This document shows positions 27,081-35,130 of a stretch of 64,000 bases of DNA, in pieces (the stretch's first letter is position 1; every line of letters begins with the position of its first letter). The translations under genes and the position numbers were made by a program. The notes under the pieces are model-generated. The model searched no databases. It was not told the DNA's origin and worked only from the letters and a program-made list of their open reading frames with translations. The DNA comes from Polyangium sp. 6x1 (GTDB taxonomy: Bacteria > Myxococcota_A > Polyangia > Polyangiales > Polyangiaceae), in contig NZ_JARZHH010000003.1 of assembly GCF_029946515.1 (NCBI RefSeq), positions 1-64,000 of the forward strand, given 5' to 3'.

Positions 27081-28420
27081 CACCGGCGATTGTCGCCGAT
27101 CTCTCCCGCTCGATACGGATTCGCGTGCAGATCCCACCGCGACGCGGGTGCTTTGGGTCGCGCCGATCCCGACGCCGTGACCGAAGCCGGCCTCGCCTCG
27201 GCCGCCGCTGCCCGAACGGGCCCGCTCCCGCCCGGCGCCTCGCCGCGCGGCATGTTCGTCCCGACAATCACCACGCCCTCCCGCGCCGCCGCCACGCTCG
27301 CGGCCACGCCCGCGTTCGCCCGCGCGGGGCTCGGCGCGCCCCGTCGCATCGCGCCGAGCGCGAGGAAACCGCCCCCCGCGAGCGCCGCCGCCGAGGCCAG
27401 CATCATGATCGCCCGCGACGACGATCGCCTTCGCGGCGTGCTCTCCGGGGCCTCGACCCGCGGTTGGTCCAGAAAAACCCGCACCGCCTCCCGCCGCCGC
27501 TCGATCTCCGCCGCCCCGAGCCGCGCGAGGATCGCCCCGACCTCGCGCGGCGGCGCCGGCGAGAGCGCGCGTTCGAGCGCCTCCGCGAACGCCGCGGCCG
27601 AGGCGAAGCGCTCGTCGGGATCGCGAGAGAGCGCGGATTCGAGCACCTGGTCGATCGCGGGCGAGAGGCCGAGCGCCGCCTCCGACAGCCGCGGGATCTC
27701 GTCGGCGAGCACGCCGATCAGCACGTCCGCCTCGTCCCGCCCGTCGAAGAGCCGCTCGCCCGTGATCGCCTCGTGCAGCACCACGCCCGCGGCGAACACG
27801 TCCGCGCGCCGATCGAGCTCGCGACGCCGGAGCTGCTCCGGCGCCATGTACGCGATCGTCCCCTTCATGATCCCGCTCTGCGTCTGCGTGATCCGCCGGG
27901 CCGCTTTTGCCACGCCGAAATCGATGAGCCGCGCGCGCCCGTCCGTGCCGACGAGCACGTTCCGCGGGCTCACGTCGCGGTGCACGATCTCGAGCGGCTC
28001 GCCGCGCAGGTCCTTCGCCTCGTGCGCGGCGTCGAGCCCGGCGAGCACGTCGAGCAGGATCCGGCTCGCGACCGCGGGCGGCAGCCGCTCGCCTGCGCCT
28101 CGGGCCGCGTCGAGCAGCGCGCCGAGCGAGAGCGACTCGACGTAGGGCATCACCAGGCAAAGCTCGCCCGACGCGTCCACGACGTCCTCCACGGGCACCA
28201 CGTTCGGGTGCCGCATCGACGCCGCCACGCGCGCCTCGTCGCCCAGCATGTCCCGGAGGCTCGGCTCCTTCAGCAGGTGCGGATGCACGCGCTTCAGCAC
28301 GACGAGCCGCTCGAAGCCGACTTCGCCCGTCTTTCGTGCCAGGTACGTCGTTGCCATGCCGCCGGAGGCGAGCTCGGCGATCACCTCGTACGGCCCGATC
28401 CGCTCGCTCGATCGCGGCAT
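27080..28420 (-). CDS. Hanks-type Ser/Thr protein kinase, membrane-anchored
   Basis: 446 residues. Kinase domain 8-290: Gly loop (ELASGGMATTY), Lys in VVLKRV, catalytic HRDVSPRN, DFGVAK and activation-segment end GTIAYMAPEQ, all intact. A single membrane helix (about 345-365) precedes an Ala/Pro/Ser-rich extracytoplasmic tail. It follows the TPR/PEGA-like gene directly (its start is 1 nt from that stop) and is followed by a secreted Cys-rich lipoprotein: a three-gene signalling module. Confidence 0.94.
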   Translation of the reverse strand: MPRSSERIGPYEVIAELASGGMATTYLARKTGEVGFERLVVLKRVHPHLLKEPSLRDMLGDEARVAASMRHPNVVPVEDVVDASGELCLVMPYVESLSLGALLDAARGAGERLPPAVASRILLDVLAGLDAAHEAKDLRGEPLEIVHRDVSPRNVLVGTDGRARLIDFGVAKAARRITQTQSGIMKGTIAYMAPEQLRRRELDRRADVFAAGVVLHEAITGERLFDGRDEADVLIGVLADEIPRLSEAALGLSPAIDQVLESALSRDPDERFASAAAFAEALERALSPAPPREVGAILARLGAAEIERRREAVRVFLDQPRVEAPESTPRRRSSSRAIMMLASAAALAGGGFLALGAMRRGAPSPARANAGVAASVAAAREGVVIVGTNMPRGEAPGGSGPVRAAAAEARPASVTASGSARPKAPASRWDLHANPYRAGEIGDNRR

Positions 28421-29479
28421 TCAAAAGCTCCCCGAGGCCCCGACGAACGCCGGACCTCCGAGCACGGGCGGTACGAGCTTCAGTTCGACGCGCATGACGA
28501 TGCCCTTTGCCCCGAGCCCCACCTTCACGTCCTTGCCACTGCGGCCCATGAGCCAGAGCGACCCGAGCGCGCCCGTGACCGCGCCGAGGCCGAGCGACAC
28601 ACCCACGAGCACATTCGTACGGAACTGTTTGTCCCGACCCTCGTAGAGTTTGTCCCAAGACGGCGCCGCGTCGTAGTCCGATCGTGCGATCAGCGTGTCG
28701 ACCCCCGACCACACGACGAGCCCTGCGCTCACGAGCGTCGCTGCCCCGCTCGCGACGAGCGCCGGCACGAGCCATGGTTTTTCGGCGGGCGTCGCGGGCG
28801 GAGCCTTGGCCGGCGGTCGCTGTGCCTTCGTGATCGGCCGCGGTGGCTCGCTCGGCGCGTCGTGCGTGGATTCTTTCGGCGCCGAAGCAATGCCCTCCGC
28901 GACGAGCGCCACGCTGCGCACGTTGCCTGCTTGGAGCTCCTCCGTCCGCCGCACCTCGATCCCGCGCACGCGCCCTTCGATCACGTGGGTCCCTGGGTGC
29001 ACGTACACGCTCGTCCCTTCGAGCGGCTGATCATCGACCCGCACGTCTTCAACCTCGGGCGCGAAGACCTCGATCCGCCCGAGCCTCGCCGCGAGCTCGC
29101 CGAGCGCCTTGCCTGCCTCGTCGCGATCGGGCGCGCCTTGTGGCGCCTCGCGCAGGTACCGCGCGTATCCGTTCGCCGCGCGTGCGATCTCGCCGGCCTT
29201 GTCCCACGAGCGCGCCGCGTTCCAGAGCGGCGCCGGGTGCGGGGCTTTGTGGTACGCCTCCTCGAACCGTTCGGCTGCTCTTGAAAAATCACCGGCTCGA
29301 TACGCGCGTTCGCCCTCCTCGAATGCGCGCGTCGCGGCCTCGCGATCCGCGGCGCTGACCGCGTGATCCTCGGCCCACGCCGGCGCGATCCCGGCGCCTG
29401 CCGTCGTGGCGAAGAGCGCGATCGTGGACACGACGAGGCCGGCTCTTTTTCGAGAAACGAGGCGGGCGAGGACGCGCAT
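28421..29479 (-). CDS. TPR-containing secreted/membrane protein upstream of a kinase
   Basis: 352 residues from ATG 29479 (GTG 29497 is an alternative; neither has a strong Shine-Dalgarno). Signal peptide ends AWA (about 36). One to two TPR-like helical repeats (FEEGERAYRAGDFSRAAERFEEAY) are followed by a PEGA-like beta segment (about 135-200), a Pro-rich linker, and two membrane helices (about 240-262 and 293-315). Its stop abuts the kinase start. Likely the kinase's sensor or scaffold partner. Confidence 0.78.
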   Translation of the reverse strand: MRVLARLVSRKRAGLVVSTIALFATTAGAGIAPAWAEDHAVSAADREAATRAFEEGERAYRAGDFSRAAERFEEAYHKAPHPAPLWNAARSWDKAGEIARAANGYARYLREAPQGAPDRDEAGKALGELAARLGRIEVFAPEVEDVRVDDQPLEGTSVYVHPGTHVIEGRVRGIEVRRTEELQAGNVRSVALVAEGIASAPKESTHDAPSEPPRPITKAQRPPAKAPPATPAEKPWLVPALVASGAATLVSAGLVVWSGVDTLIARSDYDAAPSWDKLYEGRDKQFRTNVLVGVSLGLGAVTGALGSLWLMGRSGKDVKVGLGAKGIVMRVELKLVPPVLGGPAFVGASGSF

Positions 29480-29543
29480 TCCGCGATAAGATACCACGCC
29501 TTCCGAGCGCGCCGTGGCTCACCCCGGCGCGGGGAGCAGGGGT

Positions 29544-30371
29544 ATGACACATTCTGTCCTTCCCTCTCGCGCGACGCGTGCGTCCATCGTCTGCCTTCTC
29601 GTCTTCGCGGCGCCCGCCTGCGGCCCCGCCGAGGGCGAGGACGAGAGCGTCGACGTCGAACAGGCCCTCGACGCGTTCGACGTCTCGCAGAACGAAGCGG
29701 CGCTCGTCGTCGCCTCGATCGCGCGCCTCGATCCGAAGAGCGCGAATCCCGACCTCGCCGCGTTGAAAGCGGCGGCCACGGCGGGCCTCGTCTTTCGTCC
29801 GACGGATTGCGTCACGACCAGCCGAAAAGACAACACGGTGAAATACCTGCTCTCCGGTTGCCTCGGCCCGTTCAAGACGGCGAAGCTCGACGGGACGCTC
29901 GACGTCGTCTACTCGGTCGGCGCGAGTGGCCTGCACGCGCTCGCGTCCGCGCGTGATCTCCACGCCTCGCGGGCGATCCTCGACATCGACTCCGAGGGGT
30001 TTTTCTCCCTCGACGCGGACGGCGTGACGCGGCGCCTCGAGGTCGAGACGAGCGGGGAGGGCCAGGGCCCGCGGGGGCATCGAATCGAGCGCGCGGGCGC
30101 CTACACGGTCACCTGGAATGCCACGGAGAAATGCGCCACGTTCGAAGGTGATTTCGAGACCCGCGTGGGCACCCGGGCGTTTCATACCGCGGTGAGCGGA
30201 TTCGCGCGCTGCTCCGGCGAATGCCCCGCGGCCGGCGGCGAGATCGTGCACGAAAAAACGGACCTCGGCATCCACATCCGCATCACGTTCGACGGCAGCG
30301 CCGAGGCGTCCTGGTCGAGCTCGCGTGGCCTCCACGGAAGAATCCCGCTATTCTGCGCCGCGGGATCATGA
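29544..30371 (+). CDS. Hypothetical lipoprotein
   Basis: 275 residues from ATG 29544, preceded by GGGGAGCAGGGG. Lipobox PAC (Cys26). The rest is beta-rich with four Cys, likely a single secreted beta domain. Not recognised. It ends 16 nt before the ECF sigma factor gene and may be co-transcribed with it. Confidence 0.7.
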   Translation: MTHSVLPSRATRASIVCLLVFAAPACGPAEGEDESVDVEQALDAFDVSQNEAALVVASIARLDPKSANPDLAALKAAATAGLVFRPTDCVTTSRKDNTVKYLLSGCLGPFKTAKLDGTLDVVYSVGASGLHALASARDLHASRAILDIDSEGFFSLDADGVTRRLEVETSGEGQGPRGHRIERAGAYTVTWNATEKCATFEGDFETRVGTRAFHTAVSGFARCSGECPAAGGEIVHEKTDLGIHIRITFDGSAEASWSSSRGLHGRIPLFCAAGS

Positions 30372-30387
30372 ACGAACGAGGTCATCG

Positions 30388-30942
30388 ATGAGCGAGGCGG
30401 CGGAGGAGGGCGACGTCTCGCTCGTCGAGCGGGTCCTCGCGGGGGATCGGAGCGCGGCGGACGCGCTCGTGAGGCAACATCAGCCGGGGATCTTGCGCCT
30501 CGTCCGCCGGTACGTCCGGCGCCCCGAGGACGCCGAGGACGTCACGCAGCGTGCCTTCCTCAATGCATTCGAAAAGCTCGCCGATTTTCGTCGCGAATCG
30601 AGCTTCCGCACCTGGCTGTATCGTATCGCGGTCCACGTCGCGCTGAACCACGTCCGCGGATCCTCGCGGGAAGGCCCGCTCGCCGACATGGATGATCTGC
30701 CCGCGTTCACGAGCTCCCTGGAGACGAGCCGGCTCGTCGCCGCCGAGGTCTGGGGCCGCGTCGCGCAGCGCCTCGACGAGCTCCCCCCGAAGCAGCGCCT
30801 CACCGTCGAGCTGCGCCTCTTCCACGAGCTCAGCTTCCGCGAGATCGCGGTCCTCGCCGATTGCAGCGAAGACAGCGCGAAGGTGAACTTTCACCACGGC
30901 ATCAAGCGTCTGCGGGGGCTGATCCCGGATCCGAACGGCTGA
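30388..30942 (+). CDS. ECF-type RNA polymerase sigma factor
   Basis: 184 residues from ATG 30388; an in-frame extension to 30325 has no better site. Region 2 is clear (DAEDVTQRAFLNAFEKL, then FRTWLYRIAVHVALNHVR) and region 4 contains LPPKQRLTVELRLFHELSFREIA. No anti-sigma factor is adjacent, so regulation may be through the upstream lipoprotein gene or transcriptional. Its 3' end overlaps the convergent protease gene by 41 nt. Confidence 0.92.
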   Translation: MSEAAEEGDVSLVERVLAGDRSAADALVRQHQPGILRLVRRYVRRPEDAEDVTQRAFLNAFEKLADFRRESSFRTWLYRIAVHVALNHVRGSSREGPLADMDDLPAFTSSLETSRLVAAEVWGRVAQRLDELPPKQRLTVELRLFHELSFREIAVLADCSEDSAKVNFHHGIKRLRGLIPDPNG

Positions 30943-31708
30943 TCGCGCGGGCCCTTCGCCGCCGTCTCCATCCGGCGATCCCCGCGCCGAGCGCGCCGAG
31001 CGCCGCGGCGAGGCCCAAGGCCCGCGGCGCCGACGGGAACGAAATGCGCGGGTCTGTCCGGACCGATGGTTCGTCCTGCCGCACCTTCGCGGGCGCCGCA
31101 TAGGCCGCGCAGATCCCGGCCACGTCGTCCGGATCGAGCGCGCGCCTCGCCGCGTGTCCCGGTTTGAGCCCCGCGCGCATCACGGCCGACGTGTGCCCGC
31201 TGTGCGCGAGCCCCGCCGCGTGCCCGATCTCGTGGAGCAGCACCGTCTCCAGATCGAGCGCATCCGCCGGCACGACCTCCGCGTCGCTCCACCGTCGCGT
31301 CGCGTCGAGCTCGATCACCACGCGCCGGATCTCGCCCGTCCACTTGTCGCTCTCGACGTCCGTGTGCGCCGCGATCACCGGGCCGTGACGCCACCCCGAA
31401 GACACGGGGCGCACCTCGATCAGCGCTTCTTCACCGGAATTCGCCTCGACAAACGAAACCTCGCGCGCATCACAATGCACGCTCGACCACGTCGCCATGG
31501 CCCGGAGCAGCGCGCCCCGGCCCCCATCGAAAAAGCCCGGCACGGGTGTGGCAAGACGCACCCGTGCCGGAAGCGAAGCCAAGCGAAGGCGCGCGCCGTA
31601 CTCGGATCGCCCGTGCTCGTAGCCCCAGGCTGGAGGCGTGAACGAAAGGGCCACGAGCACCCCGAGGGTTGCCCGGACGAACACGAGCACGGCGCGCGCC
31701 CGAATCAT
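30902..31708 (-). CDS. Matrixin-type zinc metalloprotease with a C-terminal membrane/Arg tail
   Basis: 268 residues from ATG 31708. Signal peptide ends near AWG (28). Zinc motif HEIGHAAGLAH (His159, Glu160, His163, His169) is the extended metzincin form. The C-terminus is a hydrophobic segment followed by RRRRR, like PEP/MYXO-CTERM sorting tails but without the Cys of classical MYXO-CTERM. Likely an exported, surface-anchored protease. The upstream gene's stop is 4 nt away. Confidence 0.86.
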   Translation of the reverse strand: MIRARAVLVFVRATLGVLVALSFTPPAWGYEHGRSEYGARLRLASLPARVRLATPVPGFFDGGRGALLRAMATWSSVHCDAREVSFVEANSGEEALIEVRPVSSGWRHGPVIAAHTDVESDKWTGEIRRVVIELDATRRWSDAEVVPADALDLETVLLHEIGHAAGLAHSGHTSAVMRAGLKPGHAARRALDPDDVAGICAAYAAPAKVRQDEPSVRTDPRISFPSAPRALGLAAALGALGAGIAGWRRRRRARAISRSDPGSAPADA

Positions 31709-31712
31709 GCGT

Positions 31713-32810
31713 TCACTGGCCGATCGCGTCGGCCGCGTCCGCCTCGGCCGCGTCGATGTCCATCGCGCCCGACTCCTCGAGCAGCGCGTCGAGCTCCGGA
31801 TCCGTGTCCTGCCCATTCTCGTTCACGTCGGCCTGATCCGGCGGCGCTTCCTCCGCGAAGCCGGCGCACATCGCGAGATCGCCCTCGTCCGGGTTCGTCT
31901 CGTCGTTGCTCGGGTTATCGTCCTTGTACGCCGAGCGCAGGCCCTCCTTGTCCCAGCACTCGTGCGCCGTGCCGAGCAGCTTCGCGTCCGGCCCGAGCGA
32001 GGCCACGGCCGCGACGGCGCGCCCGCCTTCGCCGGCCTTCCACAGGATCCGCAGGCCGATCGCCTCGTTTCCCGGCAGATCCGGGATCACGTCGCCCACG
32101 CCCACCGACCGGAACCGCCCGCCCACGCCCACGAGCCGCACGAGGTCGGCGCCATAGTTGACCTTTTGCATCTGCGGGTCGTCCCGACGAACCACGTTCA
32201 GGTAGGCGATGCGCCGGCCGCGCTTGTCGCCCTTGTGGTTCGCGAACCAGAAATGGACCGACCCGTCCGCGCCCGGAGCATTGTAGAGATCGCTCACGTT
32301 CGACAGGTTCACGTGGAACCGCCCGCCGCCCGTCTTCGGGCCCTTCTTCACGAAAATGCCCGTGAGCAGCGGCTTCTTCGCGCCGTCCGAGGCCTTGCCC
32401 TGCACGAGGTATCGCAGCCGATCCTGCGTCATGCGCACGGCCGAGAACGTGATCTCCGCGCCCTGGATCGTCTTCACCCATTGCGCATACGCGCGGCCGT
32501 CCGCCGTCACGCCTTTGCGCGCCGGCTCGCCCTGGGCCGCCTCCTTGATGAAGCTCATCACCGCGGCGACGTCGCTGCGCACCTTGTCGCCCTGCTTCTT
32601 CCCCTCGGCGAGCAGCGTCGCGGGATCGCCGACCACCTCCGCGGCCGCGGCCGCGTCCTGGTCCTGCTGAATGAGATCGCCGAGGTCGACGATCTCGTCA
32701 TCGGCGATCGGATCGGCCGACGGCTCGGGCTCGGAATTGCCGCCGCAGCCGGCGAGCGCGAGGGCCGAGGAAAGGACGAGGCTCGAGAGCGTGTAACGAA
32801 GCCATTTCAT
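31713..32810 (-). CDS. Hypothetical lipoprotein with acidic tail
   Basis: 365 residues from ATG 32810, with GGGAGAG upstream. Lipobox LAGC (Cys22). The region about 75-290 looks like a single mixed alpha/beta domain with no catalytic motif; the final 60 residues are Asp/Glu-rich. Tandem with the matrixin-type protease 4 nt downstream, so the two probably form an operon; it may be a secretion partner, inhibitor or substrate, which is inference only. Confidence 0.7.
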   Translation of the reverse strand: MKWLRYTLSSLVLSSALALAGCGGNSEPEPSADPIADDEIVDLGDLIQQDQDAAAAAEVVGDPATLLAEGKKQGDKVRSDVAAVMSFIKEAAQGEPARKGVTADGRAYAQWVKTIQGAEITFSAVRMTQDRLRYLVQGKASDGAKKPLLTGIFVKKGPKTGGGRFHVNLSNVSDLYNAPGADGSVHFWFANHKGDKRGRRIAYLNVVRRDDPQMQKVNYGADLVRLVGVGGRFRSVGVGDVIPDLPGNEAIGLRILWKAGEGGRAVAAVASLGPDAKLLGTAHECWDKEGLRSAYKDDNPSNDETNPDEGDLAMCAGFAEEAPPDQADVNENGQDTDPELDALLEESGAMDIDAAEADAADAIGQ

Positions 32811-32944
32811 GCCGAGATCTCTCCCTTCGATCCTCCACGCGGGGCAGAGGATCGTCATTCGAACGAGGGCGGGACGCGCGCCCCTCCGGCGCGTGCTCTC
32901 ACCTCGTTCGCGCTTCTAGACACCCCGGCGGGCGAAAGGGAAAA

Positions 32945-34300
32945 TCAGCGCTGCGCGTGGACCTTCACGGCCAGCAGGCCCGGGCCGTCGCCCTCGCGAA
33001 AGCCCTCGAAGCTCGCCTCGTACTGGAAATAACGACCCCGCGGCACGTCGATCGCCATGTCCGCGGGCGGGCTCAGCGTGCCCTTCGGATCGACGAACCA
33101 CCCGTCGCCACCGCCCGGACCCACGAATGCGGGATCGTTCGCGCAAGCCGCATCCTCGCAGGTGCGCACGCGCAGCGCGAGCCGCGCCCCGCCGCGCCGG
33201 TACATCGCCATGACCTCGTCCGGCTCGAGCGCGCGTTTCCAGACGGCGACCTCGTCGTACGTCCCCTCGGCCTGGTAGTTGCCTGCGAGCAGTGTGCCGA
33301 GGGTGAACTCGGAGCCGGACAGGAAGATGGGGATGTTGAACGTGGTCCCGAGCGTCGCCTCGGCCTTCCCGTCGACGTAGAGCACGACCTGGCTCTGCGC
33401 GTGGCCCTTCTTGACGGCCGCGAGGTGGTGCCACTTCCCGTCGTTGATCTGGCTCGTGCCGCAGAACGGCACGCCGTCGGCCGGATCATCGCTCGTCGAT
33501 TTGAACGTGCCCGCCGCGCGGCCCTCGGGCGAGCCCGGGCCACAGGCGCTGAAGGCGTCCCCGTCCGCGCAGCCGAGCCAGAGGTGCGGGCCGCTGAACC
33601 CGGTGTCGACGCCGAGGAAGACCTTGTTGACCGTGCAGCTCGAGGACGTCTTGACCCAGAGCGCCCAGGTGAAATCGTCCTCGTCGAAGTCGAAATCGAA
33701 CGTGCCCATGACCGTGTCGATCGCGAGGTACGTCGTGAGTTTGTCCGCAATGCCCTGCCCGATCGGCGCCTCCTCGAACGAGAGCGTCGTACCCACAGGC
33801 GCGGTCACGACGGCATTGCTCTTCCCGCCGGACGTATCCATCGCCGCGGCCCCCGAGGTCAGCGCGCCCGTGCCGTCGAGGTGGAGCAAGAGGACGTTCG
33901 CGGACATGTCGCTCGAACCCTCCGCATACCCCGATTCCTTGCCACGGGAATCCGGCAATGCCTTGAGGTACGGCCCCGCGGGGGTCCACGAAAACGTCGT
34001 CCAGTCGACGTCCTCCCCCGCGTCGAAGACCCGCGAGCGGAACGTGCCGTCGATCGATTCCGATTTCAGCCGCAATCGCTCCCCGCCCCACTCCGTGTCG
34101 GCGAACGACCCGAGCTCGAATTCGCCTTTGAACGCGTCGTCGACGAATTCGTACGTCCCGTCCGGCAGCACGACCGGCCCGGGCGGCTTCCCCGGCGTCC
34201 CGGTCTCTCCCGACGAAAGCGCGTCGAGATCGACGAGCGCCGAGCAGCCCAGAGCGAAGGAGGCGAGGGGGAAGAGCGCCGCGAAAAGGTGCGACTTCAT
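32945..34300 (-). CDS. LamG-like (concanavalin-fold) lipoprotein
   Basis: 451 residues from ATG 34300, preceded by GAGGAG and joined to the previous stop by a TGATG overlap. Lipobox ALGC (Cys19). About 190-380 has the LamG pattern (TWALWVKT, DGKWHHLAAV, VLYVDGKAEAT, YDEVAVWKRALEPDEV), a typical sugar- or protein-binding jelly-roll. Third gene of a kinase module; it may be the external ligand-binding part. Confidence 0.85.
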   Translation of the reverse strand: MKSHLFAALFPLASFALGCSALVDLDALSSGETGTPGKPPGPVVLPDGTYEFVDDAFKGEFELGSFADTEWGGERLRLKSESIDGTFRSRVFDAGEDVDWTTFSWTPAGPYLKALPDSRGKESGYAEGSSDMSANVLLLHLDGTGALTSGAAAMDTSGGKSNAVVTAPVGTTLSFEEAPIGQGIADKLTTYLAIDTVMGTFDFDFDEDDFTWALWVKTSSSCTVNKVFLGVDTGFSGPHLWLGCADGDAFSACGPGSPEGRAAGTFKSTSDDPADGVPFCGTSQINDGKWHHLAAVKKGHAQSQVVLYVDGKAEATLGTTFNIPIFLSGSEFTLGTLLAGNYQAEGTYDEVAVWKRALEPDEVMAMYRRGGARLALRVRTCEDAACANDPAFVGPGGGDGWFVDPKGTLSPPADMAIDVPRGRYFQYEASFEGFREGDGPGLLAVKVHAQR

Positions 34301-35130
34301 CAGAAAGCTCCTCGAAGGCTCAAGAACCCGCCGCCGATCGTCGGGGCAAACTCGATCCGGGGCATCGCGCTCTTCGTATCGTCGCGCGACCCCGAGGCGA
34401 AATACACGACGGCCGCCGTCCCCAGGAGCGCGAGCGACGCCCCGGCCGTGATGTCCGCCGCGAGGAGCTTCGTTCGAATGGGATCGACGTCCGCCGCCAC
34501 GCAGTTCGGCGCGCACGACGCTTCGAGGTCCGATTTCGCCGAGAGCGCGAGGAGCCCGATCACCCCGGCCGCGCCGAGCCCGAGGATCCCCACGCCGCCG
34601 AGCACGATCGGCGCGACCGGCACGCCGCTGCCCTTGTCGGCGGGTGGAGCCTCCGGCGCCTTCGGCTCCTTCAGGAACGACGCCTCGATCCGCACGAGTT
34701 TGTCCCCCTCGTGCACGATCACCTTGCGGGTCACGGGCTCTGCGCCGTCTCGCTCGAACCGGAGCACGTGCTCGCCGGGATCCATCGGCATGGCTTTGCC
34801 GTCGAGCCGCTCGCGCACGAGTTTGTCCCCCTCGAACACGCGCACGTCGGCCGTCTCGTCGCCCTTCTCGTCCCGCGCGGCGAGCACCACGGTGGGCAGG
34901 CTCTTTTCGATCTCGGCGAGCCACTCGGTGCAGTCGCCGCGCACGACGCGCGGGCAGTCGTTGTGCGAGCAGACGAGCGCCGCCTCGCGCGCTTGCGCGA
35001 GCTTGCCATCCTTGCGCAGCGATTGCGTCTGTTCGTACGACGCCACGCACTCTTTTTTCGTCGTGGCAGAGGCGGGGGTCGCGAGCGAGAGGGGCGCCGC
35101 GGCGAGGAGAACGAGGGCTCGAATCTTCAC
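34300..35130 (-). CDS. PEGA-like/two-TM partner of a Ser/Thr kinase
   Basis: 276 residues from GTG 35130: GGAG at 5 nt and a 4-nt overlap with the kinase stop (35127). Signal peptide ends ASA. A short helical Cys-containing region is followed by a PEGA-like beta segment (about 80-150), a Pro-rich linker and two membrane helices (about 175-198 and 225-245). Same plan as the protein at 28421-29479 in the other kinase module. Confidence 0.78.
   Translation of the reverse strand: MKIRALVLLAAAPLSLATPASATTKKECVASYEQTQSLRKDGKLAQAREAALVCSHNDCPRVVRGDCTEWLAEIEKSLPTVVLAARDEKGDETADVRVFEGDKLVRERLDGKAMPMDPGEHVLRFERDGAEPVTRKVIVHEGDKLVRIEASFLKEPKAPEAPPADKGSGVPVAPIVLGGVGILGLGAAGVIGLLALSAKSDLEASCAPNCVAADVDPIRTKLLAADITAGASLALLGTAAVVYFASGSRDDTKSAMPRIEFAPTIGGGFLSLRGAF

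Noticed and set aside
30325-30387. Upstream start of the ECF sigma factor
   Set aside because: The extra 21 residues overlap the preceding lipoprotein gene and do not fit the domain; ATG 30388 is a better start.
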